Shown here: positions 56,357 through 64,000 of the stretch, one piece after another
Layout: each line of letters begins with the position of its first letter
Numbering within the stretch: the stretch's first letter is position 1
Assembly: GCF_900169525.1 (NCBI RefSeq)
Contig: NZ_LT821240.1
Span: 62,001-126,000 of the forward strand
DNA from: Corynebacterium pacaense
GTDB lineage: Bacteria; Actinomycetota; Actinomycetes; Mycobacteriales; Mycobacteriaceae
DNA: 64,000 nt
Reading direction: 5' to 3'
Position numbers and translations under genes: made by a program
The notes under the pieces: model-generated
Seen by the model: only the letters and a program-made list of their open reading frames with translations
What the model was told of the DNA's origin: nothing
The model's database searches: none

Positions 56357-57205
56357 TCAGGAACTAACCGTCGCGGTTTCTATGCGAACCTCCTCGGCCG
56401 GCGCTCCGTCGGATGCCCCGCCCTCGGCTCCGGCTTCGGCGATGGCATCAAGGGTTGCCAGGCCGGTCTCGTCGATCTGACCGAAGTAGCTGTACATCGG
56501 CGGCAGCGGGGAATCCTGGTAGTTGAGGAAGAACTGGGATCCGTTGGTGTCCCTGCCTGCGTTGGCCATGGCGATCGTGCCCCGTCCGTAGATCACCGGG
56601 GTGCTGGTGTCGCTTGCCTCGTCGGTGGGGAACTCATTGGGGAACTGGAAGCCCGGGCCGCCGGCACCGGTGCCGCTGGGATCGCCGCACTGCAGGACAT
56701 GGATGCCGGAGGTGGTGATGCGGTGACAGACGGTGTCGTCGTAGAACTTCTCGGTGGCCAGGTGCTCAACGGCGTTGACCGTGCAGGGGGAGACCGAGCG
56801 GTCGAGTTCCATTCCGATGTCGCCCCGGTTGGTCTTCAGGGTCACGGTGGTGGTGCCGGTCGCCGGAACGTTCTCGGAGGTGGGGATGCTCACCTCGCGG
56901 GAGGCTTCACCCGCGCTGTCATAGGTGCAGGTCACCGTTTCCGCCAGCGGGGTGGTCCGACTGGTCGCCAGTGGCTGGTAGTCCACCTCGGTGGTTGTCG
57001 GAGCCGTGGATTCCTCTGCCGTGATGCTCTCATCATCGGTCGTCCGCGTCGCGGCGTACCAGATTCCGCCGACCACAACGAGGATCACGGCCAGGGATGC
57101 CGCCACGACCGTCAAGGGTTTGGTCTTCTCCCTACGGTCCCTGCTCCTGATTTCCTTCTCGAGCGAGGACAGTGCCTGTTCACGGCGTTCCTTGTTGTTA
57201 GTCAC
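56357..57205 (-). CDS. ppiA: Cyclophilin-type peptidyl-prolyl cis-trans isomerase, membrane-anchored
   Basis: A 282-residue protein. A basic cytoplasmic N-terminus of about 30 residues, one transmembrane helix (TVVAASLAVILVVVGGIWYAA), an acidic linker, then a cyclophilin domain (about residues 115-275): TLKTNRGDIGMEL, DTVCHRI, TIAMANAGRDTNGSQFFLNY. It is likely to catalyse proline isomerisation in exported proteins. GTG 57205 is preferred; TTG 57208 would add one residue. A TATCTG-CTT-CAGATA palindrome lies 27 bp upstream. Confidence 0.88.
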   Translation of the reverse strand: MTNNKERREQALSSLEKEIRSRDRREKTKPLTVVAASLAVILVVVGGIWYAATRTTDDESITAEESTAPTTTEVDYQPLATSRTTPLAETVTCTYDSAGEASREVSIPTSENVPATGTTTVTLKTNRGDIGMELDRSVSPCTVNAVEHLATEKFYDDTVCHRITTSGIHVLQCGDPSGTGAGGPGFQFPNEFPTDEASDTSTPVIYGRGTIAMANAGRDTNGSQFFLNYQDSPLPPMYSYFGQIDETGLATLDAIAEAGAEGGASDGAPAEEVRIETATVSS

Positions 57206-57231
57206 CAAAATCGCATCCCTTGGTTTTGTGC

Positions 57232-57246
57232 TATCTGCTTCAGATA
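57232..57246. promoter_or_regulatory. Palindrome upstream of ppiA
   Basis: TATCTG-CTT-CAGATA, a perfect 6-3-6 inverted repeat, in the divergent gap between ppiA and the metallo-hydrolase gene, close to the ppiA start. Possible operator. Confidence 0.35.
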
Positions 57247-57381
57247 ATGGAGGTCGTTTTGAAAATCTTCATCATTGTAACCGTGGTGCAGGTGCTGTGG
57301 TGAATGCTGCCCGGGCCCCGGTGGCCGCAGCGCCCAGGAATCCGCTGAGCCTGGTCGGGGTGGCTGCGTCCCGGCCGCGGA

Positions 57382-57410
57382 TTGGGGGCGGGTTCGAGTG
57401 GCGCTAGACT
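57382..57410 (+). promoter_or_regulatory. Promoter of the metallo-hydrolase gene, leaderless
   Basis: TTGGGG (57382-57387), 17-base spacer, TAGACT (57405-57410), then 8 bases to ATG 57419. The transcript should start at the ATG, which fixes the start codon despite the lack of a ribosome binding site. Confidence 0.6.
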
Positions 57411-57418
57411 CATCGCGT

Positions 57419-58075
57419 ATGGAGATTCTTGGATTCGCGGCCGGTCCGTACAAGACGAACTGCTACGTCGTCGTCGGGGACGGCGAGGTGGCCATCATCG
57501 ATCCCGGGATGCACTCCCATGATGATCTGGTGGAGTACATCACAGGCAACGGCCTAGAGGTGGACAAGATCGTTCTCACCCACGGTCACATCGACCACAC
57601 CAGGGATGCGGGGACCGTGGCCAGGCGCTTCAACGCCCCCGTCTACATCCACCCCGAGGATGCCTTCTTCCTCGAGGCCTACAAGGGATCGGGGTCAAAG
57701 ACCGCGAACCTCTTCGACGCGGACAACATGGTCACCCCACCTGATCTCCGCGAGCTCCGCGACGGCGACATCATCACCCTGGCCGGAACCGAGTTCCGGC
57801 CGGCGCATGCACCGGGCCACTCGCCGGGGTGCACCCTCCTGGTCGGGGCGGAGTACTGCTTCTCCGGGGATGTGCTGTTCAAGGGCTCCATTGGAAGGAC
57901 GGATTTCGAGTTCGCCGATGAGGAGCTGATGAACAGGTCCCTGCGTACCGTGGTGTTGCAGCTGGATGACTCCCTGCAGATACTGCCCGGTCACGGCCCG
58001 ACCACCACGATGCGTGCGGAGAGAATGGGAAATCCGTTTCTCCGTGCCCTAACCCGGAGCACGGCAACGGAGTAG
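57419..58075 (+). CDS. Metallo-beta-lactamase-fold hydrolase (glyoxalase II-like)
   Basis: A 218-residue hydrolase. The metal motif LTHGHIDHT (HxHxDH) is at about residues 55-63; further ligands are in [17 protein letters not shown] and LPGHGPTT. Length and motifs match the YcbL/glyoxalase II group, whose substrates include S-lactoyl thiols, so a mycothiol conjugate could be the substrate here (inference). It is followed by hisS after 11 bp, probably one transcript. Confidence 0.88.
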   Translation: MEILGFAAGPYKTNCYVVVGDGEVAIIDPGMHSHDDLVEYITGNGLEVDKIVLTHGHIDHTRDAGTVARRFNAPVYIHPEDAFFLEAYKGSGSKTANLFDADNMVTPPDLRELRDGDIITLAGTEFRPAHAPGHSPGCTLLVGAEYCFSGDVLFKGSIGRTDFEFADEELMNRSLRTVVLQLDDSLQILPGHGPTTTMRAERMGNPFLRALTRSTATE

Positions 58076-58086
58076 GTATCCTGAGC

Positions 58087-59379
58087 ATGGTGAGCGAAAA
58101 GAACAGCAAAACCGAGAAGATCCAGCCCTTTTCCGCGCCCAAGGGTGTCCCTGACTACGTCCCGCCGACATCCGCGGCCTTCCTCGCGGTGCGTGATACC
58201 TTCATCACCCAGGCGCACCTCGCGGGCTTCGAGCACATTGAGCTTCCCATCTTCGAGGACACCGGACTCTTCGCCCGCGGAGTGGGCGAGTCAACCGACG
58301 TCGTGGCCAAGGAGATGTACACCTTCGCCGATCGGGGTGGTCGTTCCGTCACCCTTCGTCCCGAGGGCACCGCGGGTGTCGTGCGCGCCGTCATTGAGCA
58401 CAACCTCGACCGTGGGCAGCTGCCGGTCAAGCTGAACTACGCCGGCCCCTTTTTCCGTTATGAACGTCCGCAGGCGGGCCGTTACCGCCAGCTCCAGCAG
58501 GTCGGCGTCGAGGCCATTGGTGTGGACGATCCGGCTCTCGACGCCGAGATCATCGCACTGGCCGACCGCTCCTACCGGGCACTCGGACTCTCCGGTTTCC
58601 GTCTCGAGCTGACCAGCCTCGGCGACCGGAACTGCCGTCCCGCCTACCGGAAGAAACTCCAGAAGTTTCTGTTCGCACTTCCCCTGGACGAGGAGACGCG
58701 CCAGCGCGCCGAGATCAATCCGCTGCGGGTACTTGATGATAAGCGCCCCGAGGTCAGGGAGATGACGGCGGACGCACCGCTCATGCTCGACTACCTCGAC
58801 CCGGAGTGCCGCGTCCACTTCGAGACCGTGACCGGGCTGCTCGATGACATGGGCGTGCCGTACCAGGTCAATCCCCGGATGGTCCGCGGCCTCGACTACT
58901 ACACCAAGACCTGCTTCGAGTTCGTCCACGACGGACTCGGAGCCCAGTCTGGCATCGGAGGGGGCGGTCGCTATGACGGTCTGATGGCGCAGCTGGGGGG
59001 TCAGGATCTCTCGGGGATCGGCTACGGGCTCGGGGTCGACCGCACCGTGCTCGCACTCGAGGCCGAGGGTGTCGGTGTCGGGCTGGACAGGCGCGTCGAT
59101 GTCTACGGCGTCGCCCTGGGATCCGCGGCGAAGCGGGCGATGGCGGGAATTGTCAATCAGCTGCGCGTCAACGGAGTTGCGGCCGATATGTCCTATGGCG
59201 ACAGGGGACTCAAGGGTGCGATGAAGGGTGCGGATCGTTCCGGATCCCGCTTCACCCTGGTTCTCGGCGATCAGGAACTTGAGGACGGAACCGTGGCGGT
59301 CAAGCACATGCAGACCCACGAACAGCAGCAGATCCAGCTGCATGAGGTGGTTGCCCACCTCAGGGCCCTGCTGTCCTGA
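58087..59379 (+). CDS. hisS: Histidyl-tRNA synthetase HisS
   Basis: A 430-residue class II synthetase. Motif 2 ([14 protein letters not shown]), the HisA-type signatures LTSLGDRNC and [14 protein letters not shown], motif 3 region (GGGGRYDGL...[11 protein letters not shown]) and the C-terminal anticodon-binding domain are complete. ATG 58087. Downstream of the metallo-hydrolase gene and convergent with the HEPN-CBS gene. Confidence 0.95.
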   Translation: MVSEKNSKTEKIQPFSAPKGVPDYVPPTSAAFLAVRDTFITQAHLAGFEHIELPIFEDTGLFARGVGESTDVVAKEMYTFADRGGRSVTLRPEGTAGVVRAVIEHNLDRGQLPVKLNYAGPFFRYERPQAGRYRQLQQVGVEAIGVDDPALDAEIIALADRSYRALGLSGFRLELTSLGDRNCRPAYRKKLQKFLFALPLDEETRQRAEINPLRVLDDKRPEVREMTADAPLMLDYLDPECRVHFETVTGLLDDMGVPYQVNPRMVRGLDYYTKTCFEFVHDGLGAQSGIGGGGRYDGLMAQLGGQDLSGIGYGLGVDRTVLALEAEGVGVGLDRRVDVYGVALGSAAKRAMAGIVNQLRVNGVAADMSYGDRGLKGAMKGADRSGSRFTLVLGDQELEDGTVAVKHMQTHEQQQIQLHEVVAHLRALLS

Positions 59380-59388
59380 GTTGCCTGA

Positions 59389-59422
59389 CGACGCCGCACC
59401 ACCGGCGCGTGGTGCGGCGTCG
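59389..59422 (+). terminator. hisS hairpin
   Basis: 14-bp perfect stem with a 6-nt loop, 9 bp after the hisS stop codon. Immediately followed by GGCGTCGACAAGC and then by the stop codon of the convergent gene. No U-run. Confidence 0.7.
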
Positions 59423-59435
59423 GGCGTCGACAAGC
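59423..59435 (+). repeat. Copy of motif GGCGTCGAYAAGC after the hisS hairpin
   Basis: GGCGTCGACAAGC begins on the base after the hairpin and ends 5 bp before the HEPN-CBS stop codon. Confidence 0.6.
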
Positions 59436-59440
59436 GGCTG

Positions 59441-60175
59441 CTACTTGAGGTCGACCAGTTCAATCAGCGCGCGCATGTCCCGGCCGCTGATGATCCGCAG
59501 CGGCTTCTGGTCGGCCTTGCCGTGCTCGGTGACGATGACGGACCAGGGGAGTGCGGGGCCCGTCATGGTGTCGATGACCTCCTGGGCTGTGGCCGTCCGC
59601 GACATGAACACCGCGGTGTCGGAACTCTCCGCATAGTCGAGCACCTCTCCCACCGTGCCCGCGTCCAGGCGCGAATTGTCCTGGAGATCGGCGGCAACCC
59701 ACCGTGCGATGGTGTTGGTGGTCAAAAGGGCCACATAACCGGCATCCCCGTACACCGGAAACTGGGAGATCTCCGTGGTGCGGATGATGCTCAGGGCATC
59801 CCGGATCGGATCGCCGAGCTGCAGCGAGCGCACGTTCTGGTGGGGTAGCCGCTCCAGGGCGATCGGGGGATGCAGCAGCAGATCCCTGATCTGCACGATC
59901 GTGGCCACGGTATCCGGACGCGGGTCAGCGATCGGTCTGAGATTGTCATAGGGGCCGTGGCTGATGGCGTTGCGCAGTTCGGCGAAGGCGTCCAGCGCCG
60001 CGGCCTGGTTGGCCGAGATCAGGTGCTTCTTCTCCGCGAGACGCACCATCCATCTGAAACCATCTGATCGCCTGGCGCTGAGCTTCGCCCTCAGATGGGC
60101 CTCGATATCGTTGAAAGCGGCCAGAAAGGCGATGGCGAGATCCGGACCGTCCACCCGTGGGTGCTGCTCGTTCAT
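59441..60175 (-). CDS. HEPN-like domain fused to a CBS domain pair
   Basis: A 244-residue soluble protein. The first ~105 residues are helical and contain ELRNAISHG: Arg68-x4-His73, matching the R-x4-6-H motif of HEPN domains, with the DUF4145-like pattern of an Arg-Asn pair followed by His. The rest (about 110-244) looks like two CBS domains (PIRDALSIIRTTEISQFPVY ... TAQEVIDTMTG ... PLRIISGRDMRALIELVDL). CBS pairs bind adenine nucleotides; HEPN domains with this motif are often RNases, but several relatives are inactive. It follows the TetR gene by 4 bp on the same strand. Confidence 0.72.
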   Translation of the reverse strand: MNEQHPRVDGPDLAIAFLAAFNDIEAHLRAKLSARRSDGFRWMVRLAEKKHLISANQAAALDAFAELRNAISHGPYDNLRPIADPRPDTVATIVQIRDLLLHPPIALERLPHQNVRSLQLGDPIRDALSIIRTTEISQFPVYGDAGYVALLTTNTIARWVAADLQDNSRLDAGTVGEVLDYAESSDTAVFMSRTATAQEVIDTMTGPALPWSVIVTEHGKADQKPLRIISGRDMRALIELVDLK

Positions 60176-60179
60176 GCCC

Positions 60180-60776
60180 TTAGACTCTAGTGTCTCCGGC
60201 GGGGGGCAGGGAGGCGATCCCGTGTTCGAGACCGGTGAGGAAGATTCCCAGGAGACGTCGGGAGGACCCCGGGCTGAGATCCTGAACCGCCTGCACCGGC
60301 GGTCGCGAGGTGGTGAACAACCCGACGATGTAGGTGCTGGCGTCGATGTCGGGGTGGATGATCCCGTGCTTCTGACCGAGCGATATGAGAGTGGCGGTCC
60401 GGTTCTTCATCTCCCGTCTCAGCGTTGACACCTTCGGGGGCAGCTCATCGAGGGAGTTGGGGGCCAGGCCCGGGACGAGGATGCCGACTCCCATCTCCAC
60501 CATGTCCACGTTGAAGGAGTACCAGGTCGATCTGGGCGCGGCGTCGAAGGATGCTATCGCCGCGTCCTGGAGCGTGATCGCCTTGTTGAACAGGTGCTCG
60601 GCGCAGGCCATGTCCAGGGCGCTGCGATCGGGGAAGTTCCGGTAGACGGTCGCGATGCCGACACCGGCCTGCTGCGCGACCTGCTCGAGCGTGACAGAAT
60701 CGTGTCCATGGCTTCGAAACAACGCGCACGCTGTGGTGATGATGAGATCGCGGCGTCTTCGGGCATCGGCACGCAT
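60180..60776 (-). CDS. TetR family transcriptional regulator
   Basis: A 198-residue regulator. The N-terminal helix-turn-helix is typical (LEQVAQQAGVGIATVYRNFP), the C-terminal ligand domain is not recognisable as a specific subgroup. It is divergent from the ABC/YhgE pair across a 174-bp gap, so it probably controls them and itself, and it is bicistronic with the HEPN-CBS gene. The gene starts at ATG 60776. Confidence 0.88.
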   Translation of the reverse strand: MRADARRRRDLIITTACALFRSHGHDSVTLEQVAQQAGVGIATVYRNFPDRSALDMACAEHLFNKAITLQDAAIASFDAAPRSTWYSFNVDMVEMGVGILVPGLAPNSLDELPPKVSTLRREMKNRTATLISLGQKHGIIHPDIDASTYIVGLFTTSRPPVQAVQDLSPGSSRRLLGIFLTGLEHGIASLPPAGDTRV

Positions 60777-60794
60777 GGTGGTCCCTGCTTCCGG

Positions 60795-60825
60795 TTGACA
60801 TGAGGGGGTGAATTCTCATTATGAT
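60795..60825 (+). promoter_or_regulatory. Promoter of the ABC/YhgE operon
   Basis: TTGACA (60795-60800), 19-base spacer, TATGAT (60820-60825): the best consensus promoter in this gap, 126 bp before the ABC gene. It starts 18 bp from the TetR ATG, so TetR binding nearby could block both directions. Confidence 0.55.
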
Positions 60826-60950
60826 GGAACACCAGTAACTGATAGTCAAACCTCCGCTTTGTGGCGGGGGTGGGTACCAGACAGTAGTCCGACGCAGCAG
60901 GGCCGATCGCCCGCTGTGAAAGACCCCGATCAAAGAAATCTGAAACATAT

Positions 60951-61586
60951 ATGGATCCATCCATCCTCCACACCAGCTCCCTGAGCATCCACGGCAGATC
61001 ATTCGTCGATGTTGATGTCGAGCAGGGACTGACGCTGCTCACCACCGCACGCGAGGCGTCCTCGAGCTCCTATTCGCTCGTGCTATCCGGGCGCATGCGA
61101 CCGGACGCGGGGACCGTCCTGCTCGACGGAACCCCCGCGAAGGCCAGACAGCTCGCCCGGCACATCGCCCTCGCCGGTGTCACCGAGATCGACTCCCTGG
61201 AACGGCTGGTGACCGTCCGCGCGGTGGTCCGCGAGCAGATCGCCTGGGCGAGCCCCTGGTACCGCCTCGTGCCCCGTGCGATCGACCAGGACAGCTCATG
61301 GCGGCACTACTCAGAGATGCTGGGCCTGGATCTCAACCCGGGAACCCTGGTAGGTGACCTGGACGTGGGGCAGCGCTTCCTGCTGCGGGTGGCGCTCTCG
61401 CTGATCTCCCGGCGCGATCCGAAGCTCCTCGTGGTCGACGACCCGGATCAGGTCCGCAGCATGCAGCTGCGCAGCGAGATCCTCTCCCGACTCAAGGAGG
61501 TCTCAACGGCTGTTCCCGTCCTGGTGGTTTCCACCAATCCGGATTTCGACGGCATCGCCGATGCCACAGAGGAGGTCGCGGCATAA
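60951..61586 (+). CDS. Degenerate ABC-transporter ATPase-like protein
   Basis: A 211-residue protein with the overall order of an ABC ATPase (RPDAGTVLLDGTP after the P-loop region; a signature-like LDVGQ at 137-141; Walker B-like LLVVDDPDQ near 159-167). The P-loop is absent: the corresponding stretch (about residues 32-42, TAREASSSSYS) has no GxGKS/T. The catalytic Glu is Asp164, and the switch His is Asn196 (VVSTNPDF). Probably non-hydrolysing or regulatory. It is short. TAATG overlap with the YhgE gene downstream. Confidence 0.72.
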   Translation: MDPSILHTSSLSIHGRSFVDVDVEQGLTLLTTAREASSSSYSLVLSGRMRPDAGTVLLDGTPAKARQLARHIALAGVTEIDSLERLVTVRAVVREQIAWASPWYRLVPRAIDQDSSWRHYSEMLGLDLNPGTLVGDLDVGQRFLLRVALSLISRRDPKLLVVDDPDQVRSMQLRSEILSRLKEVSTAVPVLVVSTNPDFDGIADATEEVAA

Positions 61587-63559
61587 TGTCCCTGTTGCAC
61601 ATGGGAACCGAGCTCACGCGCTTCGCCAGGGGGAAACTCCCACCCCTGGGTTTCGTTGTGGTCATGCTTCTGCCGCTGCTCTTCGGTGGCGTCTTCGTCT
61701 GGGCCTACTATGACCCGATTTCAGGACTGTCGAAGCTGCCCGTGGCCGTGGTCAATCAGGACGACGGGGTCACGCTCTCCGAGGAGGCGGGCGGAGGTCA
61801 ACTCAACGCCGGTGAACAGGTGGTCCAGCAGCTTGAACAGCTCGACACCATCCATTTCATCCCGGTCAGCGCCGATGACGCCCGCGAGGGCATCAATGAC
61901 GGCACCTACTACTTCGGCATCGAGATCCCCTCCGATTTCAGTTCCTCCATCGCGAGTGTGACCACGGACAGCCCGCAGCAGGCGACGGTGAACGCTGTGT
62001 TCAACAACTCCAACGGCTTCATCGCCTCAATGCTGGGAAACCAGGTGGTCAACACCGTGATCAGCACAATGGACGGAGAATTCGGCGCCCAGGTTGTGGA
62101 TAACATCCTGGTGGGATTCTCCACCATCGGGGACGGAATGAACCGGGCCGCCGACGGCGCGGGCCAGCTCGCCGACGGCGCATCTTCCGCCCAGGACGGC
62201 GCGGGCCAGCTCGCCGACGGCGCGACCCAGCTCCATGACGGGATCCTCAGCGGACAGAGCGGGGCGAATCAGCTTGCCGACGGCGCGGCCGCCCTCGACA
62301 CCGGGCTGGGCACGGCTGCCAGCGGCAGCCAGCAACTCAGTGACGGACTGAACACGCTGTCCGCCGGAACCCGTCAGCTCGGTACCGGCGCCAGTGCCGT
62401 CTCCCAGGGCGTCGATACGCTTGTTTCCACCGTTTCCCCGCTTATCAACATCAGCACACAACTGCGTGCGAGTGGAGTTCCGGGTGCGGCGCAGATTGCG
62501 GACCAGATCGACCACACCATCGCCGAGGCGGCGGGGGGTGCGGATCTCAATGCGCAGTTGGAAACCCTGCGCGCCGGTGCCGCCCAGATCGCCGATGAAC
62601 TGGACAACCCTGCCTCGACCTACCGTGCGGGTGTGGACAGTGCCGTCAGTGCCTCCGCTCAGTTGGCGGCGGGTCTGGCGCAGCTCAAGGATGGATCCTC
62701 GCAGCTCAGCGTCGGTGCGCGGACTCTCGCCGACGGCACGGGTCAGCTGGCGGCCGGTTCCGAGCAGCTCGTTGTCGGCGCCGCGGCGCTGCGTGACGGT
62801 ACGGTCCAACTGGATGAGGGGTCCGGGCAGCTCGCGCTGCAGCTGTCCCAGGGTGCCGAAAAGATCCCAAGCTTCGCCGACAACGCGGGTCAGACCATCT
62901 CGACCCCGGTGGGCACCAGGCAGGACGGCGACATCACACCGAAGTTCGGTATCGGACTCTCGCCCTTCTTCATGTGCGTCGGTCTCTTCATGGGAGCAAC
63001 GGTCACCTGGATGCTGATCCATCCGCGCCTGCGCAGGGCCCTGGATTCCCCGATGGGTGGCTTCCGTGGGACTCTGGCCAGCTACCTTCCGGGCATGCTG
63101 ATGGGAACCGGTCAGGCGAGCGTGATGTGGTTGGTGCTGAACTTCCTGCTCGATCTCAACCCGCAGCATCACCTTGGTCTGTGGATCTCCATGGTGGCCA
63201 TCTCCTGGGTGTTCGTATCCATCACCCACATGTTCAACAACGTGGCCGGTCCGACCGCGGGCCGTGTGCTGTCCATCGTGCTGATGTCCTTCCAGCTGGT
63301 GGCCTCCGGTGGACTCTATCCACCGGAGACCCAGGCGGCGTTCTTCCGCTGGTTCCACCACTATGATCCGATCACCTACGCGGTCAATCTCATCCGGCAG
63401 ATGATCTTCAACCCCGATCCCAGCGGTGATCCCCGGTTCATGCAGGCGATCATCGTGCTGGCCTTCGTGTGGGCGCTCATGCTCGCGATCTCCTCGGTGG
63501 CCAACCGAATGAACAAGGTGCTCACGATGAAGGATTATCACCCGGAACTCAGCATTTAG
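61586..63559 (+). CDS. YhgE/Pip-domain membrane protein (ABC-2-like)
   Basis: A 657-residue protein: one N-terminal helix (residues ~20-42), a long external part of about 400 residues containing many heptad-like repeats (AGQLADGA, SQQLSDGL, AAALRDGT), and a C-terminal block of five to six helices of ABC-2 permease type. This is the YhgE/Pip architecture; members are associated with phage infection (Lactococcus Pip) and with type VII secretion (EsaA-like). In actinobacteria the role is unclear, possibly lipid or drug export. Its ATG overlaps the stop codon of the upstream ABC-like gene. Confidence 0.85.
   Translation: MSLLHMGTELTRFARGKLPPLGFVVVMLLPLLFGGVFVWAYYDPISGLSKLPVAVVNQDDGVTLSEEAGGGQLNAGEQVVQQLEQLDTIHFIPVSADDAREGINDGTYYFGIEIPSDFSSSIASVTTDSPQQATVNAVFNNSNGFIASMLGNQVVNTVISTMDGEFGAQVVDNILVGFSTIGDGMNRAADGAGQLADGASSAQDGAGQLADGATQLHDGILSGQSGANQLADGAAALDTGLGTAASGSQQLSDGLNTLSAGTRQLGTGASAVSQGVDTLVSTVSPLINISTQLRASGVPGAAQIADQIDHTIAEAAGGADLNAQLETLRAGAAQIADELDNPASTYRAGVDSAVSASAQLAAGLAQLKDGSSQLSVGARTLADGTGQLAAGSEQLVVGAAALRDGTVQLDEGSGQLALQLSQGAEKIPSFADNAGQTISTPVGTRQDGDITPKFGIGLSPFFMCVGLFMGATVTWMLIHPRLRRALDSPMGGFRGTLASYLPGMLMGTGQASVMWLVLNFLLDLNPQHHLGLWISMVAISWVFVSITHMFNNVAGPTAGRVLSIVLMSFQLVASGGLYPPETQAAFFRWFHHYDPITYAVNLIRQMIFNPDPSGDPRFMQAIIVLAFVWALMLAISSVANRMNKVLTMKDYHPELSI
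62153..62223 (+). repeat. 29-bp direct repeat in the YhgE gene
   Basis: 62153-62181 and 62195-62223 are identical over 29 bp (offset 42 bp, i.e. 14 codons), both encoding DGAGQLADGA. This is the DNA-level trace of the protein repeats. Confidence 0.8.
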
Positions 63560-63639
63560 CGGGAGCCGGGTCGGCTACCTGTGGGATCCCGGTTGGGTCT
63601 TCTGGGCTGGGCAGCCTGAGAGATGGGGCGGGTGGGCGC

Positions 63640-64000
63640 TCAGGAGCGGTAGACCCCGCGTTGCAGGAAGTCGCAGGAGCTCATCTTTCCGGTGGTGTAG
63701 CCGGAGAGGAAGGCATCCCTGCGCTGCTGGGATGAACCATGGGTCCAGGTCTCAGGGTTGACCTGGCCGCCTGAACGTTCCTGGATATTGTCATCTCCGA
63801 CCGCACCGGCCGTGGTGAGCGCGCTGTCGAGCTGGTCCTCGGTGATGGGTTCCAGCATCCGGTCCGGCCCCTTGTCCGCGTAGCTCGCCCAGATTCCGGC
63901 ATAGCAGTCGGCCTGGAGTTCGAGCTTGACGGCGTTGGAATCCCGGCCGGGGTCATTGTAGTTGGACAGTCCGAGGGTCCCCTCCAGCTTCTGAATGTGG
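63640..64000 (-). CDS. Neutral zinc metallopeptidase (YpfJ family), C-terminal part
   Basis: The frame runs off the end of the window, giving 120 C-terminal residues. It begins HIQKLEGTLG, i.e. just after the expected HExxH helix, which lies outside. The downstream KLELQADCYAGIWA holds the third zinc ligand (Glu), and the end has THGSSQQRRDAFLSGY, all typical of the YpfJ/DUF1025 family. The ATG at 63858 is internal and not the true start. It converges with the YhgE gene; 80 bp between them. Confidence 0.85.
   Translation of the reverse strand, partial: HIQKLEGTLGLSNYNDPGRDSNAVKLELQADCYAGIWASYADKGPDRMLEPITEDQLDSALTTAGAVGDDNIQERSGGQVNPETWTHGSSQQRRDAFLSGYTTGKMSSCDFLQRGVYRS

Noticed and set aside
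42210..62416. Further near-matches to the 13-mer, such as GGCGTCGATACGC near 42209 and 62398
   Set aside because: They differ at one position in the core and were not counted, to keep the motif strict.

Overview
The window is chromosomal DNA from a high-G+C Corynebacterium, most like the C. glutamicum / C. efficiens group. Evidence: a DtxR that matches the diphtheria repressor almost residue for residue over its N-terminal half; two group 1/2 sigma factors, one with a Lys/Ala-rich N-terminal extension (SigA) and one short (SigB); actinobacterial-only families (DUF3039, DUF3093, DUF3099, DUF3000, DUF3710, DUF4192, DUF4193); a phosphatidylinositol mannoside cluster; an AftC-like arabinosyltransferase; and the order secD-secF-dciAE-apt-rel known from C. 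glutamicum. Much of the order also parallels the M. tuberculosis sigA-sigB-ideR and thrS-pgsA-pimA neighbourhoods. I see no insertion sequence, prophage, CRISPR array or other mobile element; this is core chromosome.

Layout. 1-10 kb: end of a membrane protein gene, oxyR, a large helicase, a PAC2 protein, a DUF4192 protein, then galE-dtxR-sigB (iron and stress regulation). 10-18 kb: dtd with a methyltransferase and DUF3099, a DUF3039/helicase pair, two membrane proteins, and sigA. 18.5-29 kb: ppgK/suhB, DUF4193, DUF3093/dut, DUF3710, an RNA methyltransferase, dxs, convergent rnd-DUF3000, and hemQ. 29-32 kb: aftC-msrB, a RibD-like reductase and a DUF308 protein. 32.4-33.4 kb: seven tRNA genes, including a tandem duplication of a Val-Gly pair. 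33.6-36.1 kb: a CopC / PCuAC / Tat-exported DyP peroxidase operon. 36.4-42.3 kb: thrS, HIT phosphorylase, pgsA, PIM acyltransferase, pimA and a LemA-like protein (phosphoinositide and PIM synthesis). 42.3-59.4 kb: tesB, yebC, ruvCAB, yajC-secD-secF, dciAE, apt, rel, a small secreted protein, ppiA, a metallo-hydrolase and hisS. 59.4-64 kb: a HEPN-CBS protein in tandem with a TetR regulator, divergent from a degenerate ABC ATPase coupled to a YhgE/Pip membrane protein, then the C-terminal part of a zinc metallopeptidase.

The most unusual observations are: (i) a 10-mer, GTCGAYAAGC, found ten times (seven times as the 13-mer GGCGTCGAYAAGC), far above chance, and attached to hairpins at the three intergenic copies; (ii) a perfect 39-bp inverted repeat that places a copy of the DUF3000 5' end in front of hemQ; (iii) an ABC-type ATPase that has lost its P-loop and other catalytic motifs but is translationally coupled to a YhgE/Pip protein; (iv) a HEPN-like plus CBS fusion; (v) the tRNA-Val/Gly duplication. 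Coordinates come from reading the sequence by eye; family assignments are from recognised motifs and conserved gene order, without database searches.
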